Source of the DNA: Cheiracanthium punctorium
Taxonomy: Eukaryota > Arthropoda > Arachnida > Araneae > Cheiracanthiidae
Length of the DNA: 64,000 bases
Assembly (NCBI GenBank): GCA_038373885.1
Contig: JAWZYV010012511.1
Coordinates: forward strand, 400,501 to 464,500
Reading direction: 5' to 3'
Under the pieces are notes generated by a model that saw nothing but the letters and a program-made list of their open reading frames with translations, ran no database searches and was not told the DNA's origin. Numbering within the stretch: the stretch's first letter is position 1; every line of letters begins with the position of its first letter. Below, one piece after another: positions 36,400 through 47,187 of the stretch. Position numbers and translations under genes: made by a program.

Positions 36400-39085
36400 C
36401 AATGTAAAAGTAAAAATTTAGAGTAAAATATTAAATTTTGATTTTAATTAGGAACTACTTTTCGGGAAGACGAAAGCAGTAATGAAAAGCTAAAACTTCG
36501 AAGTAAAGACTTTCACACTTTTACGCATTGCTAAAATCGACTTTAACTGGTATAATTTTAAAATTACTGAATATTTCAATATTGTTTTAAATAAGTTTGT
36601 TTTTGGAAAGACGACGCGCTGAAACGCTGAACATAATTTTGATAACATTTTGCTTATTGGAAAAACTGGTTACACTTTTCTTCTGTATTACGATGTCCTA
36701 ATCTATTTTTATAGTTTATATTTATTAAGGTACGTTAATAATAATAATCATGTGTACTGTGAATAAAACACAAGAATGCAAGAATGTGCTTCAAGTTGTA
36801 AAAATGTAAAACAACATTTCTTGTAGTATTACGCTAATTTTTTAGCTTATCTTTGCAACATTTATTGGACCTCCCTCAAATGGCTTTAAGTTGAAGATAT
36901 GCAGTTAAAAGATTCAAACTTTGAAAAATTCAATTTTTATTTCTATTACTAATAAATATTTACATGTAAATTCTGATGGCCACAGTGATTTTTCGTAAAA
37001 TCATGTGAGCACTTTTCTTTCAAAAAGAGAATAAATAAATAAATGAATAAAGAAAAACTATTTTTTTTTTCTCTAGTATCTACCTTTCTTCTGTTTTACT
37101 TATTTTATCCTAATGAAATTCATCTAAAAAAATGCAGGCTCACCAGAACATTACTCTATTAAAATAAGCCCTTTCTTTAACCTAAATAGAAATCCTGGTA
37201 TCCACCGACTTCTAAATCAGGAAAACACATTTTCATCAAGCATTACCCAAGAAAAGGAGGAAGTAAATGTGTCCAATAAGAACTTGGCATACAGTACTTC
37301 TCCACATGAATTCAACTGCATCAGTTCCCTTCTTTTGATTCCCATGAGGCTCTTTTGTAAGAGCCCGTCTCATTTATACTGCCTCGGCAAAAGAGCTCAA
37401 TGACAATTTAACGTATCCCCCCCCCTTTAACTGCAGTATAGAGCTATTTTATTTGCACATTGCCGAGTCAATATTGAAACTATTTGTTGTTTTCAGCCTA
37501 TAACATAACTGTCACATATTCCTCTGAGCAGCATTATGTTTATAGATAAGCTTTAACGAAAATATTTATCAAAATTCATTGTAAATAGAACTACTCCAAT
37601 ATATTACACTCATCGATTTGCTTCATAACACATCCTTTCAACACGCCTATTTTCATGGGAATTAGGCCATAGTATAAATATTGAGAAGTAAGTAGTTATG
37701 TTATTTAAGTGGCGTATTAGCAGCATTTTTAATATCTTACAGTAGAGAAATTTGTTTGATAAGTAGGTCATTTCCTTTTTTTGAAGCTATATTTTTATCT
37801 GTTTTTATTGATTAAGCATTGCAAATATTAATTTTATCTTATTCCTGTAATTCTATAAAGGAAATATAAAAGTCAGCAGCTAACCAAGCACCGTTAAGGC
37901 AAATATAAGATAATGTATGTTTGCAGAAATGCATATATTTTTCTATATTTATACATGCTTGAAAAATACGTATGAATCAAATACACAAAAGTGCAATCAC
38001 TGAAATATAATGTGTATATGCAATTGACAGGAATTAGGCTAGAGAATTACTGGGAATATATTCAGCCGAGTTAAGCAACTGAACGTTAAATTTCCAAAAA
38101 TTTGCATAACAGTTTCAGAGAAACATATATTAATTGCTCTTATCATTTAACATAATAGTGAAACAGTCCTGGTTTTCAAGATATAACTTACATAAAATTT
38201 ACTCTCAAATGCATACTAACCAGCCAAAGAGAGTAAATAAACTACTTCACGTACACAATCAAGTATACTTATAAAAAATACTTTATGTACTTCCAAATTA
38301 TGTAATGAACCCGAAGGAAAATAGTCAATATCATTAATTTAATGCATTTTATTATTAAAATGAAGGTTACAAATTCATCTCAACACATCTCGAATAAATA
38401 ATGCAAGATCCATTTAACTAATTGAATTTTCTTTACTTCCATGCAAGTAACATATACTGCTGTAGAAATTTCTACTTGTCCTCCCGTTTTCCAGGCAAAG
38501 AGTTTTTAATTTAACTTCAATCATAAAATGTCATCTCTACCAATAAACTTTATTACGAACCCTTACTCGCTTAACATCAAAAAGTTTCTCCAGTAATGCA
38601 TGCTCTTAATACGTTTCCCTTGCTTGAACAATTAATTACTCTTCTTTCCTTTTAACTGTCCGTGTATTCATCAGTTCAGAATAAATGTCTTGCACCGTTA
38701 TTTACGGTCCCTTTACTTCTCTCGAACAAGATGTTTCAATTATTATGGTTCGTTCTTTCTTCCTTCGAAAGGAATTCAATTTTTCAATGTCAGTAAAAGG
38801 TTTCAAATCGCTGAACTGTGATCATTCTTTTATTCTTTTCAAGGGGGAAGTGTCCCAAATAGACACGGCGAAACAGCCGTCGAACAAAATCGTAAAACGC
38901 GTATTTGTGGGTTAGAAACTGTAATTAGGGAAAGATGCTTGAAAAAGCGTATTTTGTTGATTTATTTGTCAGATCGTGGACTATCTGTTTTAATTTTATA
39001 GAAGATATGTTATGTATTTTCTGGGATTCTTTTAATGAGGATGTATTTTAGTTTTTGTTTCTCACTTTGCTTTTATGCAGGTTTA
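36400..39085. other. Non-coding stretch, in part less AT-rich
   Basis: No gene supported. A hairpin GGCTCTT-TTGT-AAGAGCC lies at 37348-37365 within a C/T-rich block (about 37320-37430). The frame 38685-38915 shows no domain. Confidence 0.45.
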
Positions 39086-39295
39086 AGCCCCACCATGGCA
39101 GAGTGGATAAGATACTCAACATGGTAGACGGCAGGTGTGTAAAGAAAGGTCCCACGTTCGAGCCTACTTTCTTGCTAAGCAGTCTCGATTTTTGGCCTTT
39201 TTATTCCAGATGCAACTCTAATACGCTTTAGAGCCCCTTAAAATGTCTGACGGACAAATCAAACCCTCGCAGACTTGCCATAACACAAACACGCA
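39086..39295 (+). mobile_element. SINE family copy 3, full length, tRNA-derived
   Basis: The head reads ACCATGGCAGAGTGGATAAG (A box) and GGTCCCACGTTCGAGCC (B box). The body reads TTCCAGATGCAACTCTAATACG and GAGCCCCTTAAAATGTC, and the tail CAGACTTGCCATAACACAAA. It aligns from end to end with the minus-strand copy at 29702-29931, including ATGGTAGAYGGC between the boxes. Possible degenerate target duplication: TTTATGCAGGTTTA (39072-39085) and TTTATACAGCTTA (39297-39309). Confidence 0.8.
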
Positions 39296-39309
39296 TTTAT
39301 ACAGCTTAA

Positions 39310-41228
39310 TTTTGGTAATTTGCGATATTTTTAAAGCGTTGTGGAGAAAAAGAATGATCAAACATCATAATTTTGATTGCAATTAAGAAGAGCTGAAACA
39401 GTTTTAATTATTTTAAAATATAGAAACAGATACTTTTTCTTTCCAACTCCAAATTTTTCATTACAGAAATAAGGTACATTCCTTTTGTTGCTCGTCTATA
39501 GAGTGAATTGAAAAATTAAGAAAATTAACTCTTAAATAATGATCTTCGGTCAGTTAAAGAAGTAATTAAAGCGCTAATACGTTTCTCAGTTCCATTGGCA
39601 GTGAGCGTACTTTTTGCGTTGAATAACACTCCATATGTGTTCTATGTAGCTAGTAGATGAATCATTTAGTTAAATATTAAATACCAATCCTTTCAAACAG
39701 TTATCCATAGAGCTCTTTCAAAAACACGTAATTTCTCCTCTAATATTTTATAATGAGTAAGTTAGGTATGGAAATCTAACTTAAAGTAAATGCATTAACA
39801 TAAATGCTTTAACAAAACATTATGTAGGAATATACTGTACTGTCCAGAAAAAACCATACACTTGTGATAGTACATTTGCGAAATAAGATATTTACTGTTA
39901 ACACTATACAAAATTATTTCGTTTTTACTTAAAAACCCATTTTTTCTTAGCATATCGTTCCTCGTGTAAATCACGTAATTTGTTCTGAAATTTTTATCTC
40001 AAAAGTTCCACCATTTTTACTCATATAAATGCAAACTATATCAGCTTCATTCTTTTCTGGATTGAAAAAAAAAAATCACTTGTAAACCATAAAGTCACTT
40101 TCCCAAACTTAAGAAAACTGCATACTTGTTAGTCACATAGCATGTAAAGAAATAATAAAATATTTAATATTTTAGCATTTTCTGAATATTCGATCGCTTA
40201 TCCGCATAAATAATTACATTTGCTTAAAGTAAAAAAAAAATCAAGAATTTAGCCTGTCATTTTCTATTTATTTTTACGTGTACACCAGTGCAACGCTACT
40301 CGTTCTTTCTCCCAAGAAAAGTTTCAGTAAGAATTTCTTCTCAGTGGACCATTAATGGCATCGCTCTGGAACTTCGTCAAACTATTGAATGTCCTTAATT
40401 GGCACATTCAGCTAAAGGGCCTGGAACTTCATTTTCGAATGTTTTGCCCGAGACACAGTTTATACGCCCCCTCGCTCCTTTTTTTCATCTCTCCCATCTG
40501 TGCCCTCGACATTTCTTCTCAGAGCTGGACTTTTCTTAATGCGCCTTAAGTGCTTTAATATGTTAAAGAGGTGTAAAAATTGTACGTGCTGGAATATATT
40601 TGACATAAAACAAAAGCGTTAAACTCAGTTGCTTAGAAAGAGGAATTTAAATAAATGGCGTTAAGAGGAGTAGTCTTTGGTAAAAAGCAGAATACAAAAA
40701 ATTAGAACTTTAAAGTTATTTATTATAGTCTGGTACATTTTTATTAGTACATTTTATGTAATTTATTCTATCCTGCATTTTACTTTATTTTTCTTTCTAA
40801 AAACAGCAGTTTCTCCGGTTTTTCAGCAGACTTATTGTAATTTCCGTGCAAATATAAACACATCCGGGATAGAAGAAAAATGTACTCAAAAAAATATATA
40901 TATATACATAACCTAAAACAGCTAAATTTACGTATTATGGATATCCATATACAAGCCACCGAGCAAAAGAATTTTCAATAATATGTATACGTAGGTCTTA
41001 AAAAATTGCACAAAAACTAATACAGCAAGAAAAAATCCAGAGCTTTCTAAACAATAAGGGGTTCGCATGTCGTAGTACATCCTCTGCTACCATCTCAGAA
41101 CTCGTAAGCATCATAATAAAACGCCTAACTATATAAACCAAAGATGTGGATATGGAACAGAAAATTGAATAATCAAGCTCTGTCATCAGATGTTCAGATG
41201 CCACCGCTTGAATAACGCAATATGTATA
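39310..41228. other. Non-coding stretch with an island near 40340-40560
   Basis: The island contains GGACCATTAATGGC (about 40347), TTTATACGCCCCCT (40459-40472) and several C/T-rich words. It is less AT-rich than its surroundings. The frame across it (40355-40549) shows no domain. Confidence 0.35.

Positions 41229-41259
<31 letters not shown>
41229..41259. repeat. (TA)n microsatellite before duplicated unit copy 1
   Basis: Alternating TA of about 31 bp directly precedes the 1.19 kb unit. A similar tract precedes the second unit (42535-42575). Confidence 0.95.
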
Positions 41260-41260
<1 letters not shown>

Positions 41261-41262
<2 letters not shown>

Positions 41263-42454
41263 AACATAATAAATCAAAAGCCCGCTAAAATCCCAAATTG
41301 CTAGAACTACCCAGTTTTAATTCAGTTGGAACAAAGGAATTCGCTTTCAAAAACTGCAATTACTACCCGGTCCCTTGCAATTCCTTTGTAATTTTGTAGA
41401 CGGTCCCCGCGTCCAGTCAATCTCGCGTCTTAAAAGTCATAACAAATATTGAAAAACCGCTGCCCAGATTTTGGGATCTGCCAATAATTGCAACGTGCAT
41501 GGGTCATGTGACACGACCTCAAAAGTTAATAAAAAGGGCTGATGCAGTCCAGCAGCGACTTTTTCGCGTGACCGCAACTGCCAAGGAGAGATGTATAAAA
41601 TCACCCAATAAAAAAATGTAATCGCAGTTCGACATATTCTTCCACCGACAGCCAAAGCGGCCCAGGGACTTTCACAGCTCGCTCCAGCGTTTGCCGGCCA
41701 CTACTACAATCTTCCCGTAGCCGTTTAATGCATATATATATTGAAAATTTCTTTTCAACACCTCAAATAAGTACGTAAGAATCCGTACAAAAGCTACAAT
41801 TTGCAAAGAGTGACTTGAACTTAATACATAATAGTCTAGAAGATACACTTTTCCATTTGAAAAAGAAATTAATAATATGGCATGCCTGAGTACCATTTAT
41901 TTTGTTACTCTTCAATAAAGATGCTTTAGTTTCAATCCATGTTTACAGGTGAATAATAATAATGTGCATATCCTTATGCTATAGTTGTCAGCTACTCTAA
42001 TGTTCCAGTTTTAAAAGTGGTTTAGTCGAGTCCACTTAGTGGAATATCGCTTAAAGGAATATCTCGCTAATTGTAATAAATTTTCAATGTACCAAACGGT
42101 AATAATTAGCCAATGTGATTCCGGATAATGGAATATAACTCATATTAGAATAAAATTTCGTGGCAAATTGGCAATTCCACTAAGCGGGTTTGAATGCATA
42201 TAAATATGTTTTAAAAACACTATCGTAATTTAAATCCATAAACTGTAAAGGATTGAAAAAATAGGTGAATTTTGCTTAACTTTCAGAAAAATATTTTTTA
42301 AACTCAAAAGTTTTTAAAAATATACTACAAAAATTTCTTATTCAAAAATACTATAACAAAATAAATCACTATCCTATTTTTCTATAATTCCGTCGCACAG
42401 CAGTTAATGTCGCAACTACAAAAGCGCCATTAAGGTTGATTAAGCGTTTGCTCA
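41261..42454. repeat. 1.19 kb duplicated unit, copy 1
   Basis: It starts AGAACATAATAAATC and ends AAGCGTTTGCTCA. It is repeated in the same orientation at 42576-43772 with roughly 15 small differences over 1.19 kb seen by eye (about 98-99% identity). It contains the short MITE at 42026-42193. No terminal inverted repeats or coding capacity were seen. The open frames 41437-41655 and 41672-41896 (minus) have no recognisable domain. Confidence 0.92.
42026..42193 (+). mobile_element. Short MITE with TTAGTGGAAT ends, copy 2
   Basis: TCGAGTCCACTTAGTGGAAT at the left faces TCAAACCCGCTTAGTGGAAT (reverse complement of the right end). It is the same family as 36251-36399 in the opposite orientation, and is nested in the 1.19 kb unit. 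Confidence 0.7.
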
Positions 42455-42532
42455 CCAACCAATATTCTGATTAGGACATACAGTTTTTTGATTACATAGA
42501 GGATATAAAATGGAAGTTAGAAATTTACTGGG

Positions 42533-42534
<2 letters not shown>

Positions 42535-42575
<41 letters not shown>
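42535..42575. repeat. (TA)n microsatellite before duplicated unit copy 2
   Basis: About 41 bp of TA between the linker (42455-42534) and the second unit. Confidence 0.95.
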
Positions 42576-42579
<4 letters not shown>

Positions 42580-43772
42580 CATAATAAATCAAAAGCCCAC
42601 TAAAATCCCAAATTGCTAGAACTACCCAGTTTTAATTCAGTTGGAACAAAGGAATTCGCTTTCAAAAACTGCAATTACTACCCGGTTCCTTGCAATTCCT
42701 TTGTAATTTTGTAGACGGTCCCCGCGTCCAGTCAATCTCGCGTCTTAAAAGTCATAACAAATATTGAAAAACCGCTGCCCAGATTTTGGGATCTGCCAAT
42801 AATTGCAACGTGCATGGGTCATGTGCACGACCTCAAAAATTAATAAAAAGGGCTGATGCAACCCAGCAGCGACTTTTTCGCGTGACCGCAACTGCCAAGG
42901 AGAAATGTATCAAATCACCCAATAAAAAAATGTAATCGCAGTTCGACATATTCTTCCACCGACAGCCAAAGCGGCCCAGGGACTTTCACAGCTCGCTCCA
43001 GCGTTTGCCGGCCACTACTACAATCTTCCCGTAGCCGTTTAATGCTACATATATATATTGAAAATTTCTTTTCAACACCTCAAATAAGTACGTAAGAATC
43101 CGTACAAAAGCTACAATTTGCAAAGAGTGACTTGAACTTAATACATAATAGTCTAGAAGATACACTTTCCATTTGAAAAAGAAATTAATAATATGGCATG
43201 CCTGAGTACCATTTATTTTGTTACTCTTCAATAAAGATGCTTTAGTTTCAATCCATGTTTACAGGTGAATAATAATAATGTGCATATCCTTATGCTATAC
43301 TTGTCAGCTACTCTAATGTTCGAGTTTTAAAAGTGGTTTAGTCGAGTCCACTTAGTGGAATATCGCTTAAAGGAATACCCCGCTAATTGTAATAAATTTT
43401 CAATGTACCAAACGGTAATAATTAGCCAATGTGATTCCGGATAATGGAATATAACTCATATTAGAATAAAATTTCGTGGCAAATTGGCAATTCCACTAAG
43501 CGGGTTTGAATGCATATAAATATGTTTTAAAAACACTATCGTAATTTAAATCCATAAACTGTAAAGGATTGAAAAAAATAGGTGAATTTTGCTTAACTTT
43601 CAGAAAAATATTTTTTAAACTCTGAAAGCTTTTAAAAATATATTATAAAAATTTCTTATTCAAAAATACTATAACAAAATAAATCACTATCCTATTTTTC
43701 TATAATTCCGTCGCACAGCAGTTAATGTCGCAACTACAAAAGCGCCATTAAGGTTGATTAAGCGTTTGCTCA
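42576..43772. repeat. 1.19 kb duplicated unit, copy 2
   Basis: Direct repeat of 41261-42454. After its end the flanking sequence differs (ATACCTGCCG here, CCAACCAATA after copy 1), so the copies are two units separated by 121 bp rather than one continuous tandem array. Confidence 0.92.
43343..43512 (+). mobile_element. Short MITE with TTAGTGGAAT ends, copy 3
   Basis: This is the copy of 42026-42193 carried by the second 1.19 kb unit. It differs at CTCGC/CCCGC near 43378. Confidence 0.7.
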
Positions 43773-45541
43773 ATACCTGCCGTCATCAGGGTTTCTTAAA
43801 TAGAAATTTCTGTTGGTTATTTCGCTGATTACCGCGCCTTGCGTCTCCGTGATATTGATTTCCAGTGCCGAAATACATGTTGACAGTTTTATACTCCTTT
43901 TGTTGTCATCAAAATAAAGCATTTCAGTTCCTGCCCTTTCATTATTATCTCCTTCTGCGGTTTCCGAACATTACCGGAATGATTTAAAGCAGAACCAGAA
44001 ACGTTTGGCTTAAGTGAGTCGTTAAAACTGAACTTGAGACCTCTAAACATGTTATTTTTATGATATTAGTCAAGTGACTAATCCATCATATAAACTTACA
44101 TTTAAATAATAATATTGGATATCATTTATTATTCCACAGAGAGCAATAGTTTATTAGTTGTTTGGTATTTTATAAGCAGTGAATTTAATTAGGAAATGTG
44201 TTGATATATCTTCTCCATAGATTCGAATAGAATGCTTTATAAAATTGAATGTAAAGTATTTTTTTAATCCAAAAAATGTATGTACAAAGGAGAAGTGTAT
44301 GATTTATAAGAATTTATTTTTAAATAGAAAACATATTGAAGAAATTTTCGCAAAATATAATGGATGAAATATACATACAGATTAAGCCAAAAATAGACTT
44401 TACAAAACACAAATTACTAATACACAAATATTTTTTAACACTGCTTACGCCTCTTCATTTTACGCCTCACACTGCTTACGGCCTTTACATTTGCCTCTTC
44501 AGGCGCATATTTTAATACATTTAGCGCAATTCGCTCAATATGTGGACAAAACTAGTGCAAAAACTCTGAAATAACTTTGGTACCTTCTTTTTCTACCGTT
44601 CTCTATCTTATACGAAAACTTATTACCAGAAAACGGAGCAAAAGTTGTGAAATAAAATTTTAAAATAACATGCTTTTTAAGTAAATGAAAGTTTATATTC
44701 CTTCGAGGTTTCTTTCAGAGGTACCTTTCCCGTCATATTTCTGAACATTAAACACTGTATTTCTAAATAAATAGGAAGTTAGAGCTTACCTGATAAGAGG
44801 TAAAATAAAACCCAGTTTTTTTTAAGAATTCTACTGACAAGTATTACAATGATCGCTTTAATACCGGCATTGCTTCTTCTTGACTTGGCACAACTAGTTT
44901 ATGTGTTAACCAGTAGATAGCGCTACCTGTATCTAAGAAAACAAGAGGATCGTTTTGCCCGTTAGGATTGATTTTATTCCACTAATAGAAAAAGTAATTT
45001 AGTTATAGGGGGTCTAAGAGCTTTCTAGGGAATAGTTAGTTCTCTCTAACTTTCATCCAGATGTGTAAGTAACACCAAAGAATAAAAAACAGAAGGGAAA
45101 ATATCAAATTAAATGAAAAAAAATTGTTAAATATTTATCCCTTAAAAAATATGTTAAATGTCAGGGGAAATTTTTCTATGTGCTTTTTTATTAAAATTTA
45201 TTTATTCGGCCTAGTAAGTTCCATTAAGAGTCTTTTATGCTTAATTAAATGTAAAACTTTCTTCGATTCTTTTTCTCGCAATTTCGATAGGACTGGATAA
45301 AAGTAGAGAATCTCCTAAAAAGGAAATTCTAACAACCGTAAACATATTTGAATACATTTTTTTTCATTCACAAAACTTTAAACTCTTATGTTCAACAATT
45401 TAAGCTGCGCAGAATTTCTTAAATTTGCTACAAGGTTGTCTATTACGTACTCAGTCAACGGTTTCTGTTTCTTATTTAAAATAAATGCATATCTCCCTAA
45501 AATATGTGATTTTAAATCATCCCAGTAAACACACAAACACA
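43773..45541. other. Non-coding stretch with a CTCF-like motif
   Basis: No gene recognised. CACTGCTTACG.CC words repeat near 44439 and 44469. Confidence 0.5.
44910..44923 (+). promoter_or_regulatory. CTCF-like motif
   Basis: CCAGTAGATAGCGC matches CCASYAGRKGGCRS at 13 of 14 positions. It lies in a slightly GC-richer segment (44870-44960). This is a string match only. Confidence 0.3.
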
Positions 45542-45543
45542 TA

Positions 45544-46632
45544 CAGGGTGTCTAGTGCTAACAGTGCCCAATGGTTATTTCCTAAACCGTTAGTCAGAGA
45601 CCGTTAGTTCCATTTACAAAAATGCTCTAAATTGTATAACCTATTATACCAGAAACAATCGAAGTCAATAAATTCCTATAAAAATTACAAAACTTAAATT
45701 TATACACGATCCCCCGGTCCTATCAGTATTTAGAGAAATTTTCTTTGTGCGATTTCATGCACACACACACACACACACACAATCGCAAAAAAATCCCTCT
45801 TCTACGACCAAAATTCACCGAGTTTCGAAGCAGCAAACATTTTGACTTAAGTCAGTTTTCCACGTTTAAAAATGTCGCGTTACGGTAAACCGTTAAGGGA
45901 CCATAAAAATATTGAAATTTTAAATTATAAGTTATAATTTCTTTTTCTGGAATAATGCGGAGGAAGAAGCAAAACTAATTTTAGAACACTAATCTTTAAG
46001 CAAAGGGTTATGGTAAGGCTCTAGAATAAACTATCAGGGATCAGATTTAATGAATCGTATATATATATATGTATATATATAATACATACATAAATATATA
46101 TATATATATATATATATAGCATGCAGATGTGTAACACCGAGTATGCTACGCTAAGTACAAAAAGAGTTTTCTACACGGGTGCATATTCAGCCGAAGGAAG
46201 CTATACTTTGAGCAAATGTTACGCTAACAGGATATGTAATATTATTTTAAGTTTTTAAAATGCATGCAGCCGTACTTTAAAATGGTTAATTTTCCAATTT
46301 AATTTTCAATGAAGTGTTTTTTTTTTCTCTTGTTTTTGTATTTTTAGTTATTTAACACCAGTTCACTTAAAAAACTATATAAAAAATTCTATTTTCAGTA
46401 TAAACTGTATTTTCTTGTTAATTTACTGGAAACATACAGTTAAACGTTAATCTTCTTTATTGCAATCTACAATCATAAAATAGTTGGTGAAATTTCTAAT
46501 AAATATTACAAGGCTCAAAACCATGTACATTAGTTTTTCTCAAATTCATTTTGTAAACAACCCCTATTTCGCATCTCAAAAATGCTCTAACCTTAAGCAG
46601 CTGTTACTCGGTGAATTTTTGTCGTAGAAGGG

Positions 46633-46668
<36 letters not shown>

Positions 46669-46909
46669 TAAGCGTAAATTGTTGAAGGAAATTTTTCTCA
46701 ATATAACTAATAGGACTGGTGGACCGCATGAAAATCTAAATTTCGTAATTTTTATAGGAATTGATTTATTGACTTCGAATGCGTGTGTGTGGGGTTTTTT
46801 CTCATATAACAGATTATGCAATTTAAAGCATTTTTGCAACTGGAACTATGAGTCTCTGACTATCAGTTTAGGAAATAGACATTAGGCACCGTTTGCACTG
46901 GACACCCTG
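45544..46909. mobile_element. 1.37 kb non-autonomous element with long terminal inverted repeats
   Basis: The left end reads CAGGGTGTCTAGTGCTAAC and the reverse complement of the right end reads CAGGGTGTCCAGTGCAAAC, each next to TA (45542-45543, 46910-46911). The inverted arms stay alignable for roughly 290-330 bp (45544-45840 against 46585-46909), including AGTCAGAGAC, AAATGCT.TAAATTG and CTTCTACGAC.AAAATTCACCGAG, with many substitutions and small gaps. The interior holds a CA tract (45763-45782), an AT microsatellite (46057-46118) and a T tract (about 46637-46666). No transposase was found. TA flanks and CAGGGTGTC ends suggest mobilisation by a Tc1/mariner-type enzyme. Confidence 0.8.
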
Positions 46910-46911
46910 TA

Positions 46912-47187
46912 TATATAGATATACCGTTTTCTCTTTACTCACAGACGTTAAACACTTATTTCTGTATCTTCCACCACATTGATTTACGGAACGCATATTT
47001 CGCATTTCATTTATCGGCATTTCAAGTTCATAAACTTGAAGTTGAATTTTAAAATGAAATGTTGGAGTATTTGCAGTAAGATTTAGAATTTGCTCTTGTG
47101 AATCATCTTTTTTAAAACGTAGTAAATTTTGAGGAGGAAAAAATATAGATCGAACGTTAATGTGATTTTTAAAGCAATAGAGTATAT
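46912..47187. other. Short non-coding linker
   Basis: AT-rich sequence between the long-TIR element and the tandem duplication. Nothing recognised. Confidence 0.5.

Noticed and set aside
41437..41896. Minus-strand frames in the 1.19 kb unit
   Set aside because: They differ between the two copies by indels that change frame and ends, and show no known motifs.
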